From: Dirofilaria immitis
Lineage: Eukaryota > Nematoda > Chromadorea > Rhabditida > Onchocercidae
Length of the DNA: 64,000 bases
Assembly: GCA_024305405.1 (NCBI GenBank)
Contig: JAKNDB010000087.1
Span: 3,846,501-3,910,500 of the forward strand
Reading direction: 5' to 3'
The notes beneath the pieces are model-generated. The model was given only the letters and a program-made list of their open reading frames with translations. It was not told the DNA's origin and did no database searches. Shown here in pieces: positions 11,638 to 24,221 of the stretch (its first letter is position 1; every line of letters starts with the position of its first letter). A program made the translations under genes and the position numbers.

Positions 11638-13065
11638 CTATCGAATATTTTGCATTTCGATGAAACTGGCATAAATACCTTTTTGATGTAATAATTCTTG
11701 GCGAGTATCAAACTGAGCTATAGCTCCATCGTTCATTACCAAAATTTGATCCGAATTCTGGATGCTGGACAAGTGATGTGCTATCACAATGCACCTTCGA
11801 CCATTAGAAACTCTTTCCAAAGCTTCCTGTACTACCTAACAATTGTATCCCATCAGAGAAATGAAATTTATGTCTTAAAGAAGGAAAGTTTTATGATTTT
11901 TAATCAAGAAGAGGGATTTCAGAAAAGAATCGTAGCTTTGAAGAGATTCTGAAACTAAACTTTCTCGCTCTCGGCATCCAAAGCACTGTTCGCTTCATCC
12001 AATAAAAATACTGTTGGATTTCAAACTATAGCTCATGCAATAGCAATGCGTTGCTTTTGACCACCAGATAAATAATTAAATATGTGTTTATGTGAAAAAA
12101 TTAGTAGTATTCGAAAAATGAAAAGCGACTGACAGTACATACATTCTTCATCTTCATTATAAAATTATGAGTATTAGCTTGTTTTGCAGCTTTCTCGATT
12201 TTATCCATATTTCAGTTACTCCACTATCATCTTTGAAAAAAGTGAACCAAACAGTCCAAATCAATTTGAACGAAGGTTCTCGAACGCTTAATCTTAAATA
12301 TTGAGAATTTATGCTTCATTCTAAAAGAGTATGTAATCCCAGCATGGGACAAATTTTCATAATATTATCGTATAAGGGGCTTAATGTCTCTGACTGACAT
12401 CAGTCAAACCATAAGCGATTTTTTTCACGATCTGAATAGTTGAATAGAATTGGCTCCTGATTTGTAAGAACTATTTGATTTCGAAGATTGGAAAGGTTCA
12501 AATGTCGGATATCTGTATCATTATATTTCTAAAATATCATCATTGAGATTCTAAAAAGAATTATTCCAGAAAGAATTAAGAATTATTTTGAATGTTTTTT
12601 TCCAACAAATTAGCTCAAAACATTATTGATTTTCTCCCGCACTTGCTATTTCTAATCCAAGTTTTTGTTTATGAAATTTTTTTATGAAATTTTCTGAGTT
12701 TCCTATCTTTCCATATCTTAATCAATAACAGTTTTTAAGGAATTAAAAACGTTATCTTTTCAATTTTTATCGAAAATTGTTACTTTAAGCATTACTATTT
12801 TCGTTCAGCACTTAATTCGATTATAATGAAATGATAAAATTTTAAATTTTATCATATAATAAGAATTTACAATTCTGCCGCCATTACGTGGATCATAAAA
12901 TCGCTTAATTAACTGGATAACAGTTGATTTACCGCATCGACTTGAATCCATCAAAGCAATTGTTTTACCTTTCAGAGCTTTCATTGTCATTTCTTTTAGT
13001 ACCATACATTTACAATTTACCGGATATGCAAACCGAACATTTTTAAGCATAATATTACCATGCAA
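11638..13065 (-). pseudogene. P-glycoprotein pseudogene: second nucleotide-binding domain
   Basis: The Walker A exon (about 13065-12870) reads GKTIALMDSSRCGKSTVIQL: two glycines expected in GSSGCGKST are Asp and Arg. A fragment near 12240-12190 reads KIEKAAKQANTHNFI, the usual segment after the Q-loop. The signature exon (about 12070-11950) reads LSGGQKQRIAIA, then TGA at 12035-12033 where Arg is expected, AIV, a second TGA at 12023-12021 where Arg is expected, then NPTVFLLDEANSALDAESEK. The H-loop exon reads RCIVIAHHLSSIQNSDQIL and runs to a normal C-terminus. The stops and Gly changes are all consistent with C-to-T or G-to-A transitions. Confidence 0.85.
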
Positions 13066-14214
13066 TAACTATGAAAGAGCTTTATAAAAGTAATTTTCAT
13101 CATAAAATTGATTTTAGAATTATTTGATTATTAATAATCAAAATCAATGATATAATTGGGATTGATATTTTTCTTATATGGCTAGAAATTATTGTCATTT
13201 ATAATTTCATTATTATAATACTTTTATGTTTAAAGAAGCATTAATTGTATGCTTACTTTATTAATTGCTCATTTTTGCAGATTTTGTAAATTTTGAATGA
13301 TGAGAAAAAAAATACAAAAAGTGTTAAATTTGGCTTTCGTTTTTGAGTAGTTTCCTTCAATTCTGCTACTATTGCATACTTTAAGTTGACCATCAAATAG
13401 ATGTATTTATTAGATTAGAACAATAGTCGGACTACTGAAAACGAAAAAATGCGAAGAGGACAATAACCAGAAAATACAATCTAAAGAAGTTATCAAATAT
13501 AACAATTTTCAATATATATATATATACAGAAGAGTTAGAAGAGTACTGGATAGAGCAGCCATTACTAATCAGTAATTATCTTAATAATGTAGAAACTTGC
13601 GAAAATATCAGATAAAAATTGCTTTTTTTCTTTCCGCCTTCTGACAAACTGTTAATCAAACTGTTAATCTTTAGTTTTCCAGCAAGCATATTCGAAGATC
13701 AAACTAGCACTTAAACGTACCCATATATATTCTGGAAAATAATTTCCAATGGCCAAAAACTCATGGACGCCATATTTAATGTTTCAATCATCATGTAAGT
13801 ATTATTTTTCGCCCTCGAAATAGTGATATTTTTTATTGATTATTAGAATTAATGAAACTATTTAAGCTTTCATATATTACTGATATTGATTGTAATTCAA
13901 ACAATGGCATATGTTTCGATTTTATCGCCTTCAGTACTAATCTATTACATTATTTCTAAAACAGGCTTATACTATCTTGTCACAAAACCGCAATCTTATT
14001 CCATTAGATTTCTGAGAGATTGCGACTAATAGACAAAGGCAGTAATATTTCATCTTTGAATGTTTACAAAGGAAAAAGTATAAATTGTAAGCTTATTGAA
14101 ATCAATCTCAATCTCTATTAGTCATAAACCGTAACGATATGCTGCGGCAAAATTAAAGAAAATGAAAGATGAATGCAGCGCAAAAGCGAATGCTTCAGCA
14201 ATGCCACGCTGTGA

Positions 14215-14390
14215 TGTTATTTGGTGTGAGCGTCGCATTTAGCGATTAAACTCATCGCAGAAGTGTCGCTCCCGAGTTAAATATTGCACTATTTTGTGAT
14301 GCTTTAGTGCTTCCGTCGCTATTTACAGAGTTACTGCTGCATTGGGAAATCGTCGCAGGCGATTACATGCGACGTTCACACCAAATAACA
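14215..14390. mobile_element. 176-bp inverted-repeat element (MITE-like) in a P-glycoprotein intron
   Basis: The left end (14215-14238, starting TGTTATTTGGTGTGAGCGTC) and the right end (14367-14390) are inverted copies over 24 bases with one mismatch. The interior is clearly richer in GC than its surroundings and repeats the motif CGTCGC or GTCGC several times. It has no coding capacity, which fits a non-autonomous DNA element. I cannot define a target-site duplication: the flanks are GTGA and TTGA. It sits between the NBD2 Walker A exon and the last TMD2 exon. Confidence 0.7.
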
Positions 14391-14419
14391 TTGATTAATT
14401 AAATAATAAATAAATATAG

Positions 14420-15425
14420 TAATATATTACTCTGAAAGGTTCGCGAGTTAGAGCTTCATCTTTTTCGATCCATTTCTTCAAATAGTGAGCAATAATTGTC
14501 TGACTAAGCATTAGAATTGTCACTGTTAAGTTACCTATTGGTGCCATTTTTGGGCCATAATAGAAAACAACACTGATATCAATTAGTATGGAAGTTATCG
14601 CTTGCAATACATCCGCAAACCTGAAATAGATCCGTACAAATCTTTCTTGGTTTCTATAACACACTAGTATCTGTAAATACCTCTGATCAATTGCAGCACG
14701 AATATTCGGTACGTCTACAGCTAACCTACTAATTAGATTGCCTGATGCATGATGATGTAAATCGAAGTATTCTCCATCCTAAAAAAACTTGAGAAAATAT
14801 TACTAACTGTTCTTAACATTTTCCGATAAAAAAAGTGGTCTTCTCATTGAGTCTTTCATATTTCCCAAAGTCATTTGTTTTGCCATAAAATAAATATCCT
14901 TCAATCTGACTCCTCTCACTTTCTAATACTAATTCTGTCAGTTCTTCCGGAAGATGAAACGAAGCCGTTTTGATACCCGACTAACAATATTGGTGAATAC
15001 TGCAACGCGTAACCTTTTGGTGAGCGATTCTCCGGCAATACTGATTAGGTAGCTTGCTAAGAAGGTTACAAATCTGCAATTAATGCCAAGTATTATGAAG
15101 TAAGAGCGTTCATAAAAACCTCTTGCAATCTTTGATCTGCAATCGATTTCGCTAGCAACTATAAACAAACAATTTGCCACGATGAATAGACCTTTGAATG
15201 TAAAAGTTTGATGCTTCGACATCATCAAATTATTATTAAAACATTTATCCTTGATTACTCACCCAAGAGATAGCCGCATAAATAACCGAGAAAATCGGAA
15301 ATATCAATCCCTTCAGAAATGCAAAAAACAATGCAGAAAGCAGTAAGGGCCACCGGTTATATGCGAATCGCAAACTGTTGAACAAATCAGATTCCTTTGC
15401 TTCCACGACATTTGCTTCATGCTAC
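14420..15425 (-). pseudogene. P-glycoprotein pseudogene: second transmembrane domain
   Basis: Exons in order: 15420-15250 (ESDLFNSLRFAYNRWPLLLS, then a hydrophobic helix ending VIYAAISW and a GTGAGT donor), about 15210-14940 (partly degraded; GESLTKRLRVAVF is the typical region after the extracellular loop), about 14780-14690 (DGEYFDLHHHASGNLISRLA, matching the family pattern of YFD, SGxL, TRLA) and 14650-14430 (helical segments). The reading frame is largely kept, in contrast to the nucleotide-binding domains. Confidence 0.7.
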
Positions 15426-15474
15426 AAAATATAGAAGAGTATATATCTGAGATTAGCGTGAAGCTTGCAACCTG

Positions 15475-15538
15475 TTAGTGCTATTGAACTTTTTGAGTAT
15501 TAACTTTTAGTGCTATTGAACTTTTTGAGTATTAACTT
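15475..15538. repeat. 32-bp tandem duplication
   Basis: A 32-base unit starting TTAGTGCTATTGAACTTTTT occurs twice head to tail with no mismatch. The pair is bracketed by a short inverted repeat (GCGTGAAG before, CTTCACGC after). Confidence 0.85.
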
Positions 15539-16954
15539 CACGCGATCGTGGATTGCATTGTTTTGAGTATATTGAATTGTTTATCTATCCTATCCTAATT
15601 ATTATTTGTAAAAAAAATGGGAAACCCGACATTTTGATGTATAAGAGAGCTAATAGATAATGATCGGGATATACCGTTGATGAAGGTAGATGAATCTGAG
15701 ATTTAGTTTGTATCGAATTTATCATTTCCTCGCATACATTTTTTATTATTCCTGAAGAAAAATTTGCATTACTGGAGATATCAACTGATGATAAAAAAAA
15801 AGATTATCAGAAATCGAAATTTTGACAGTTACTTACCTTTTAAAAGATATACGTACACTATGAAATACTTTCGCCATATTAGCCTGAAATGTAAAGAAAT
15901 TTAAAAACTAATTAAGTTAGAAAAACATGGAAATTGTTGAATTATCTTTAAGAAATTCTTCCTAGTTCCGACAAATTTACGGATGAAATATCAGGTTCGA
16001 TATTAGTAAATTCTGAGGTCGATTACGATAAGTTAAGCGAAATAAAAACATTGTATACAGAAATGATATCTTGCATCCCATATTACAGGACTAGGAAGAC
16101 TTATCCGTTGAAGTATTTATTGCTCATGAATTAATGATTTATATTTTTTTCTTGTTCGCTGTCGTATACTATAAACATTCTGCATTCTAATCAATCTCAC
16201 TGATTTTTTTGTCGAAATAGACCGTCTTCTTAATTACAATTTTTACAAGGCTTCAACAAAATTGACTAACATTAGATTGAATTGGAATGTGGCATTTTCA
16301 CATTCAGCATATATTTGTTTCGTTTGATTTTGATGATATAATGCTTTCCGTTTTATTGCATTTCATTCTTCTTATCTTTCATACTTATTATGTTTATGTG
16401 TGTTAGGCAAAAAGAAAAAGAAAAATGAAATCATACGAGAAAAACTAAGATACATGAATACTATGAGCATGCTGTAACTATGTCGTCCTTCCAGAAATGC
16501 ATATAATTCTTATCTTAAGCGATTTCCAATGTAAAAGTATATATCTTCTAGAAAAACATCGACTGCCGTCTCAAAATTAAACAGAAATCTTTGTATATAT
16601 CGAATACTTCGAGTTTCATGATTCTTAATTGCTAAACTCAATTACGGCTTACAGGAATCACTGATTCGAAAATCTGAAACTCTTAAATTTGCATAAATGA
16701 TAACAAGATGATAATATCTTTGGCTTCATAAAATGATATTCTTACCTTCCTCTTCTTCAGAATTTGCAACATTTGCGTTTGCTACATTTTCAGTATTCTG
16801 AGCGAGTACCAACTTCATATATATATTGCCACGTGCCATTAGTTCTTCATTTGTACCTTAAGAAAAGTTATTTGTTGAAGCAGAATTTAAGCGTAAATAA
16901 TGCAAACTCTTTTATAGATTTTTCATATTTCGCACCTCTTTCAATGACTTTTCC

Positions 16955-18060
16955 ATGATCTAGTACAATGATATGATCCATATTTCGAATTGTTGAAAGA
17001 CGATGTGCCATTGTAAAAGTAATACGTTCGACAGTGGTCTAAAATAAATGTAAATGTATGTTTCATCTAAGCAAAAAAGATCTATCTTTACTTTCTAAGG
17101 CATGTTGTACGATTTTCTCGCTTTTAGTGTCCAATGCAGTGATAGCTTCATCTTCGGATCCTTTACCAGAGCTTGAGCTATAGCGATACGCTGTTTTTTC
17201 CACCAAATAGCCGTACATCAGCTTCACCGATATGTGTTTTGTAGCCCTAAATAAGTTTGGCAAGGTTGCAATATCACTCAAGAAACATCGAATCAGGAAT
17301 AGAAATCAAATGGAAGCTTGAATGCCTCATGCGCATTTGCTATCTGACATACCCGTTCCATATCTTCAGTTATCATTTTTTCGTTTCCTGAAAGTTTTCA
17401 TTTTTACGGATCAAACTATTTAATTTAAACTTAATCTGATTTTATGAGATCTTTTCAAGAAAAAGTGACAGTAACTTTTTTTGATAAAGTATTACCGAGT
17501 CGTATGTTCTCTTCAACAGTTGTCGCAAAAGTATAGGCTCTTGCGATACCAAACCTATCATTTGACGTAGCCATTGAATGTTCATTGAATCAAACGGAAT
17601 ACCATCTATTGTCGACTAAAATTATTCCATCTATTAGATTTCTATTTCTTATGACTTTAATACTATTTGATATAATTTAATACTAGTTTACCGGTGGATA
17701 CCAAATTAAGTGTTTTCAATCGTTTTGTTTATTCGTTGAATGTATTGAAACTAATCTAATTTGCATTAGTTGTCAAGCTATCTAATCAAAATTAATAGGC
17801 AAAAATATACAATTTTAACTATTCAATTTCATCAATTTCATAGGATTCCGATGAAATATGTTTTATAGCGTGATAAAAGTCCAATTGAAATGCCTCGAAA
17901 CTTTCAAAAAATTTCAATTGTAATTTAGAAATTTCGAAAAATAACCTACCTCTCTGTGTCCTTGATTGTAATATCGAAGTTATAATCTAACTAAAGTTCT
18001 TTTGTCATATCCATTTGGACCTACTAGCGCTACTGATTGTTCAGCTTTTACCCATTTTTA
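16955..18060 (-). pseudogene. P-glycoprotein pseudogene: first nucleotide-binding domain
   Basis: Walker A near 18045-18000 reads ALVGPNGYDKRTLVRL, where an active protein has GPSGCGKST. It is followed by an in-frame stop. The Q-loop exon (about 17625-17500) reads IGLVSQEPIL and then leaves frame at a four-T run; the next frame gives ATTVEENIRLG. The signature exon (about 17250-17060) reads GYKTHIGEADVRLFGG, breaks at a six-A run, resumes as KQRIAIAQALVKDPK, then passes to DEAITALDTKSEKIVQHALE with the four hydrophobic Walker B residues before DEA missing. The H-loop exon reads TMAHRLSTIRNMDHIIVLDHG and is intact. The two homopolymer breaks could be sequencing errors; the Walker A substitutions and the Walker B loss could not. 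Confidence 0.85.
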
Positions 18061-20330
18061 AAGCATTGATTTAATGTTGTATCATAAATCAGAAAAGTTC
18101 AATTCTAACTTTTCTTACTTTTTTCAGCCATTTACCTCATTTATTTAATACCAGTACCATTAGAAGGTTATGCCAAGTCATTCTATTTTCCTAGCTGATT
18201 TTCCATTAAATATGCGAACTATCGATTACCTCAACAACAAATGGTTGAAATGAAGTGATCACTAAAGATTCTTTTAGAACATCTTTCATGATCTTTTTAA
18301 CATTTAGTTATGTCATAATCGAAATCGATTATCAATAATGAAGCTTATTTTAATGAAACATCTATTATATTTTTCAATTTAAAAACTTCCACTTTTTCTG
18401 ATCATTTAATGGTACTTATAACTCACCCGATTAATAATTTCAAATATCGAACTAGCTGCAGTTTGTGCAGTTATTACCACACCAACCTGTGGTGCAGCTA
18501 TATCAAGGGATAAAGTACCACTTATTGTTGCCCAAAAGGTGGCAAATACAACAGCTGGCTTAATGAAGCCATCGTTATATAATTTTGTACCGTACCTTAA
18601 ATACTCAAATTTATTAACAGCATATTTTTCTCATATTTTCTACCTATTTAATATGAAATATTTAATGTATGCATTTGAGAAGATAAAATGAAAGAATATG
18701 CAACTTTGGACTACTCTAATAAAGCCATGTTGTCATTTATTGTTTGCTTGAAGGAATTTTAAATGAGAATTATCTCCGGGAAACTAAAAATATTAGTTGT
18801 GCTGAAATTTATGAATTATATAGAATTTTAGTTATTCATAAATGACCAAAATGCAGTGCCTATTGTAACGAAGATTAGGCAAAAGAGCCATGCAGTTCCA
18901 AAAATTCAATAAAAGAGCTTTACGTCGACCGAATATCTCTGCTTTGTTCAGTTCTCTTCAATACCTAAATTTTAAAAGTTTTTATCGTTTCATTGATCTC
19001 GAGCATATGAATAAAGATAGAAAATTTCGTGTCAAGTGAAGTGGCTCATTTAGTAAATTAAATTATTATTTTGTTTACGATATTTGGAAAAATAATAGAT
19101 AGCATATCTCTTATCCTTTCCCCTATCTTTTCATAATATCAATATCGTAATCAATGTTTATAGCATGAGAGTATGATTATCATAAAACAAGTGCTACTGA
19201 AACACCTGTCGATCTCCATTTTCTGACCATTTAAAGCGATAACTGTTCAAATCCCAACAAATACTTCTTCAGCTATTGTGCTTGCTTTCTCGTATGTATA
19301 TAATCCCTTTCTTACACTAGTTGATACAAATTAAATTTAGTAGCCGAATTCTGTTCGATAACAATACTCTTAAATGTTCTATGCATATACCAGAAAACTA
19401 TGATAATTTTTAAAAATATACTTCATGTTTAAGCATTCATTATGATTATTTGACCATAAATCTCATAGCTAAAATGATTTTTGGATATTTGAAAATCTTT
19501 CAATAAATACATCTATAACATTTCTTTTGATATTACTAATTACATCACATTTATAATTATAATAACTTTGGCTTCTAACTATAAAAATTCCTTTATAAAG
19601 ATACTTACCCTTGTTGAGAAACCTATTAGTTCAGCTAATATCGGCATAAAAACTAACATTCCCAATATCATTCACTAATTGAAAAAAAAAACCATGGGAA
19701 AAAAAATTTTTGAATTTTGCAATGGAAAATATCTAATTCCATTCAAATATTTTCCATCTGTTCGATAGAGTTAAATATTGAAATGATAAAGATTGTAAAG
19801 AAACAAATAGAAGAAAAAGAGTTGTTTTTGTTTCGTCATGAAACTATTTAGAATCATATAAGCTGCCTGCAATAACTAATCCACTGGCAAATGCTGCTCC
19901 ATATGAAAATAAAATGTCTAGTTTACCATCAATGCCATCTTTTATCTTATCAATTCCAATGAAACAATGGATTTAATTTCAGAAATTCCAGCATATTTTA
20001 ATACAAAAAGGTGAGCAAGCAAACTTCCTAGGTCAAAAATGATCGCCACTTTTGTTACATTTCTCAATGAGATTTCTAAATAAATAAGAATTATTTGAAG
20101 CCGAAATCTTAAACGTTATTAAAATCTTTTCTTTCTATACTTTTTCTTATCTTTTACAACTAACGGTTTCACGCTTTTTCTAATCCAATCACTGAGATGG
20201 CTTTTATTTTCAAATAGTTAGTTACTGATCTATGATTTATCTTCAAAAATCTTCCAATACTCAAACATCTCCGTTATTAGTTCACCAGATGGATGTGTAT
20301 CGAACCAATCCATATTTTGTTGTAGTACGG

Positions 20331-23300
20331 CTGCAAAATGAATTTGATGAATCTGCCGCTCGCAAACTGTATGCCAACAAGTAATCTATAACTATTTCAA
20401 GTTTGAAATTGAGACAAATAATGGAAGAATAGAAGGCAGGAAGTAAAAATTAACTGAAATATACAATAGCATAACTCAAGTCAGTAAATACTTTAGCAAC
20501 TGTAAAAAGATATTTACAGTGATTACTGATTTCTAACTAGTTATAAAAAAATAAGAATTATGATTGCACATAATAATTCGTCTCTAATGATCACCACGAC
20601 CTGAATGGATTCAATTGATCAGATGATTTACCTCAACAGTTGAATTTCTTTTAAGAAATCTATGTAAAGGCGTCTAAGGAATATTTAAAAATTCGTAATG
20701 TAGCTGAATGAGTTTTCTTGGATGACTAAAAATCATAATAGTTTGGGTATTTAAAATATAATCTTCAATCATAAGGTACTTGAGATAGTTGCCAGGATGA
20801 GCATTCTGACACCGTATCCCGTATACATCTATACAGCTATCATTGCTCCATCATGAAGCTTCGATTTGTTAAATTCTTTTGTTCCCCATGCTAATTGACC
20901 TTCATTAATGTGCCTGATAACCTTTTGAAAATGAATGCTTGAATAGCTTGCAGGTCGCCTGAACTATAAAATGCTAACCGTTAACAGGAAATAATCGAAA
21001 GATTTCACATAACGATGCTGAAATCATGTAGTAATAATTAATTTTTATTCAACGAAAATAATGTATGAATGAAATTAAACCAGTGGTGTAGTTAAATTTG
21101 AAGCAAAATCAAGCGATTGATAGAAAGGATATTCGTTTCATACTGATGCCCATTTCATTCTTCAGATCATTAATTTTTGAACTCGTTCTCCATCCGGAAC
21201 TTTTCTTTAATCGTCTATAACAAACTGATGCGTTAAATTTCAGCAACTAATTAATGAAATATGATTAGAAATTAATGCAATAAAATTTCTGCAACTTTTA
21301 AATGCGTAAGAAAGTGGAATTAGCATTAAAACAATTAATTTCATAGACAGTTATAGATAACGATAGCACGACAACTCCGATTCTTTGGCATATTTTTCAA
21401 CCTATAATTATTACTTACTTTTCAATACTTGATGATTGTAAATCATAACCGTTCTTTGTCAGTTTTCCAGATTTATCACTTTTGATCACTGAAAGTGATA
21501 GTATTCTGTCAGTTCCTTTTATTTCGTTTATATTCCTGGAAGTTCCCATTGTTATTTGAAAGAACGAAATTGAAAGATTAGTTCACTGCAGGAAGGTAGA
21601 ATTATCATGCAGCAATTTTTAAGTTCAATAGTTTTTGAGACAATGTGCGATAGAAAAATTCTATTATAAAATGATTCTTGGAATTGACTCTTGGCCTGAT
21701 CGATATCCATTCTATTCTTCATTCTCTATTGTTGAGTAACATAGAACTGAAAATTTAAATCGAGTCAGAAGCTGTAAACAATTAGAAAATTTTCTCATAT
21801 TGACTGCTAATATATGACGAAATTCAAAATTATGAACTCAATTTATACTCTAACAATCGGAATTATGCTTGTTAAGCATAAAGCTTATTTGTGTAAAATG
21901 ATGATTACATGGACAGTAGAGAAATTATAAAAATTGAAATTCATATTAATTTGATTAATTGAGCATAGAGGTTAAAATAGTTCAGTAAGTTATCTTTGAG
22001 CCTTAAAGGAAAAGTGTAAAATTTTTTGTTGAAAATTGGCGTTGAAGAAATTTGCATTTTTATTTTGCTATAAGCATTGATAAACAATAAAAACTTTGCT
22101 GCGACTATGATATTTATTAAAGTTTTCCATCTCTTAGTTTAATGACTTCTTTGAAAATGAACCTACAAACCAAGTTTGTTAAGAACGCGAGAACTTCAGG
22201 TGTGAAATTAATTGCAGTGGTAAGCCAAATGTCATTTTACTGTGAATTAATCCAAATGAATGATTTCTTTATGGGCCATGGCCATAATGTTGTTGCCAGT
22301 AGAAAAATATAAAACAGTAAATAAACCACAAACTTTGTCATGGAATTATGAAAATCTCGAAAAGTAAGGAGAGAAGGCAGCTGAAATTGTAGTTTGGAAT
22401 TTTAGGCCACTCAAGGCAGAAACCGATATTAACTAATGTAGGTTTAATGCATAAAATGATAGTTGACCATACATACTGCTGTTTGAACGCTTGTGCGTAC
22501 GCTTTTGCTGATAAGTTGAAATTAGAATGATGGAAAATACTTTCCCTTTCTTATCATTCTCGTTCTCTCTTATTTTTCCCGATCATTCTCTTAGCTCATT
22601 CAGCAATTACGAATTCGCTAAAACCTATTCAATCAATCGTTTACAACTAAATTTTCTTTGTTTACAGGAAAAAAAAGAATTTCTCGGCACTATAGCGCAG
22701 TATCTATATTATCAAATATTTGATTTGACGTTATAACATTGCCAGTTCTGCTTCATCAAAAAAAATATTTTGGAGCAGTAAGCCTAGAAAAATGATTTGT
22801 CTTATAAAATCTTTTGGCTAGTTTTTCAGCAAACAATAAAAATGAATGCTTTCAAATTACTGTAGCAATTGAAAATAACTTTAAAAAGTTAATGCATGCT
22901 TGTTAACAACGCTTTGCATTAGCTTAACTTTCAAAATGAAATTTAATTGAAAACTTCTTACCGTTGCAAATGAAAGGATGAATGCCAATGATGTTAATGA
23001 TCTGTTTAGTCGAAATATTTTAATTTCTGTGAATTCGATTAGTTTAATTGTTATTAACATTTTTGCATGCTTCTAATTTCTATGGATTCTTTAACAGATA
23101 GAAGAAATCATCTCAATGAATTCAGTGATGCAAATTCTGAAATTTCGTTTGACGTACAAATATGTACCAAGAAAAATCAAAAGAAAGAAAATCAATAGTT
23201 CAAGATAGAAAAATTTGCTCGAAAAAATGTCTAAGCAATTTTAATTATAAAGATTAACAGAGTTTTTTCAAAAACTTCATAATTAAGTTATCTAAATTTA

Positions 23301-24221
23301 ACAATGCAACAAGCTAGTTGTAATAAGTAAGTATATCATATAGCTTATCTTTATAGATATATCTAGCATTAAGAATATAGATAAATTTGTCATTTGAGAT
23401 AAGCTATTCATTGCTTTTTGTGCATTTCAAATCCTGCAAATTGCATGCATTCAAAATTATTTATTCATTGATAGGAATGGTGTAATGTGGAAAGACTGAA
23501 TTGAAAAGAAAATGTCTATAAAAGAATCTTTTTACAGACATTTGCAAGAATGGGATGAGAAGCGCATCAATTTTTATTTTAAGACAATCACTTTATACAT
23601 AAAGTTATAGTTATTCAAGCTGTGGTCGAGATTCAATGCGTATATCTTGCTGTTTGATGTTGACACATTTAGACTCCAAGAAATAAGTTCGAATCTATAG
23701 GATGTTTTCTTGTAATTCGTTTTAATAACTAGACAAGCATACTTTTGAAATTTATCCGCAACTTCTTCAATTATCAGTTGTTGTGATAATTCATATTTTA
23801 TCAATAAATTATTAAGTATTTTTGATAAAGCCACATTTTCCAAAATTTAACAAAAGAGTTAAAAAGGACTAATACGAAAGACGATAAAGAAAAGGATAGG
23901 TTGCTAGTGAGGCATGCAAAGAAGAGGAAAAAGTTCGATGCAAATCAAACTTCCCGCCACGTCGATGAATTTACATTAAAATATTTAAATTTTTCAGCAT
24001 AATTTATTTAAAAATCATCCTAATCTTCACTCCTTAAGATTTTTCATCAATGAAAGCGGTTGATTCAAAGTGCGACAGGTTGTGGATGATTTGGTTTTAA
24101 AATTTCACGTATTCTAGCACACTATATAAAGCATGGGTTCTTACTTCTGAATAATTTTTTCTGGATCTGATAGGCAAAAATTTTTAAATATTTAAGGTTC
24201 ACGCAGAATAAAATTTTCGGC
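20331..24221. other. Divergent intergenic region between P-glycoprotein remnant and CPEB
   Basis: About 3.9 kb of AT-rich sequence. The first 600 bases may still hold degraded N-terminal exons of the P-glycoprotein remnant (near 20900-20780 the minus strand reads DGAMIAV, a stop, then MYTGYGV). The rest should contain the promoter of the CPEB gene. TTCCCGCC at 23951-23958, about 265 bases before the CPEB ATG, is an E2F-like core. The other open frames here look like noise. Confidence 0.4.

Larger units (their letters stand above)
11638..20330 (-). pseudogene. P-glycoprotein (ABCB full transporter) pseudogene
   Basis: Remains of all four P-glycoprotein modules lie in the right order on the minus strand, with introns kept, so this is a decayed gene and not a retrocopy. 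TMD1: 20330 onward (QQNMDWFDTHPSGEL), about 19970-19870 (IDKIKDGIDGKLDIL) and 18600-18430 (YGTKLYNDGFIKPAVVF). NBD1: 18060-16955. Linker: 16865-16745 (GTNEELMARGNIYMKLVLAQ). TMD2: 15425-14420. NBD2: 13065-11638, ending HQKGIYASFIEMQNIR. Disabling changes: both Walker A motifs are ruined, NBD1 has frame breaks and lacks the hydrophobic core of Walker B, and NBD2 has two in-frame TGA codons after the signature. Many exons still read cleanly (18600-18430, the linker, 15420-15250), so the decay looks recent or uneven. An intact relative would be an ATP-driven efflux pump for lipophilic compounds. The N-terminal exon is not identified; remnants may extend to about 20920. Confidence 0.85.
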
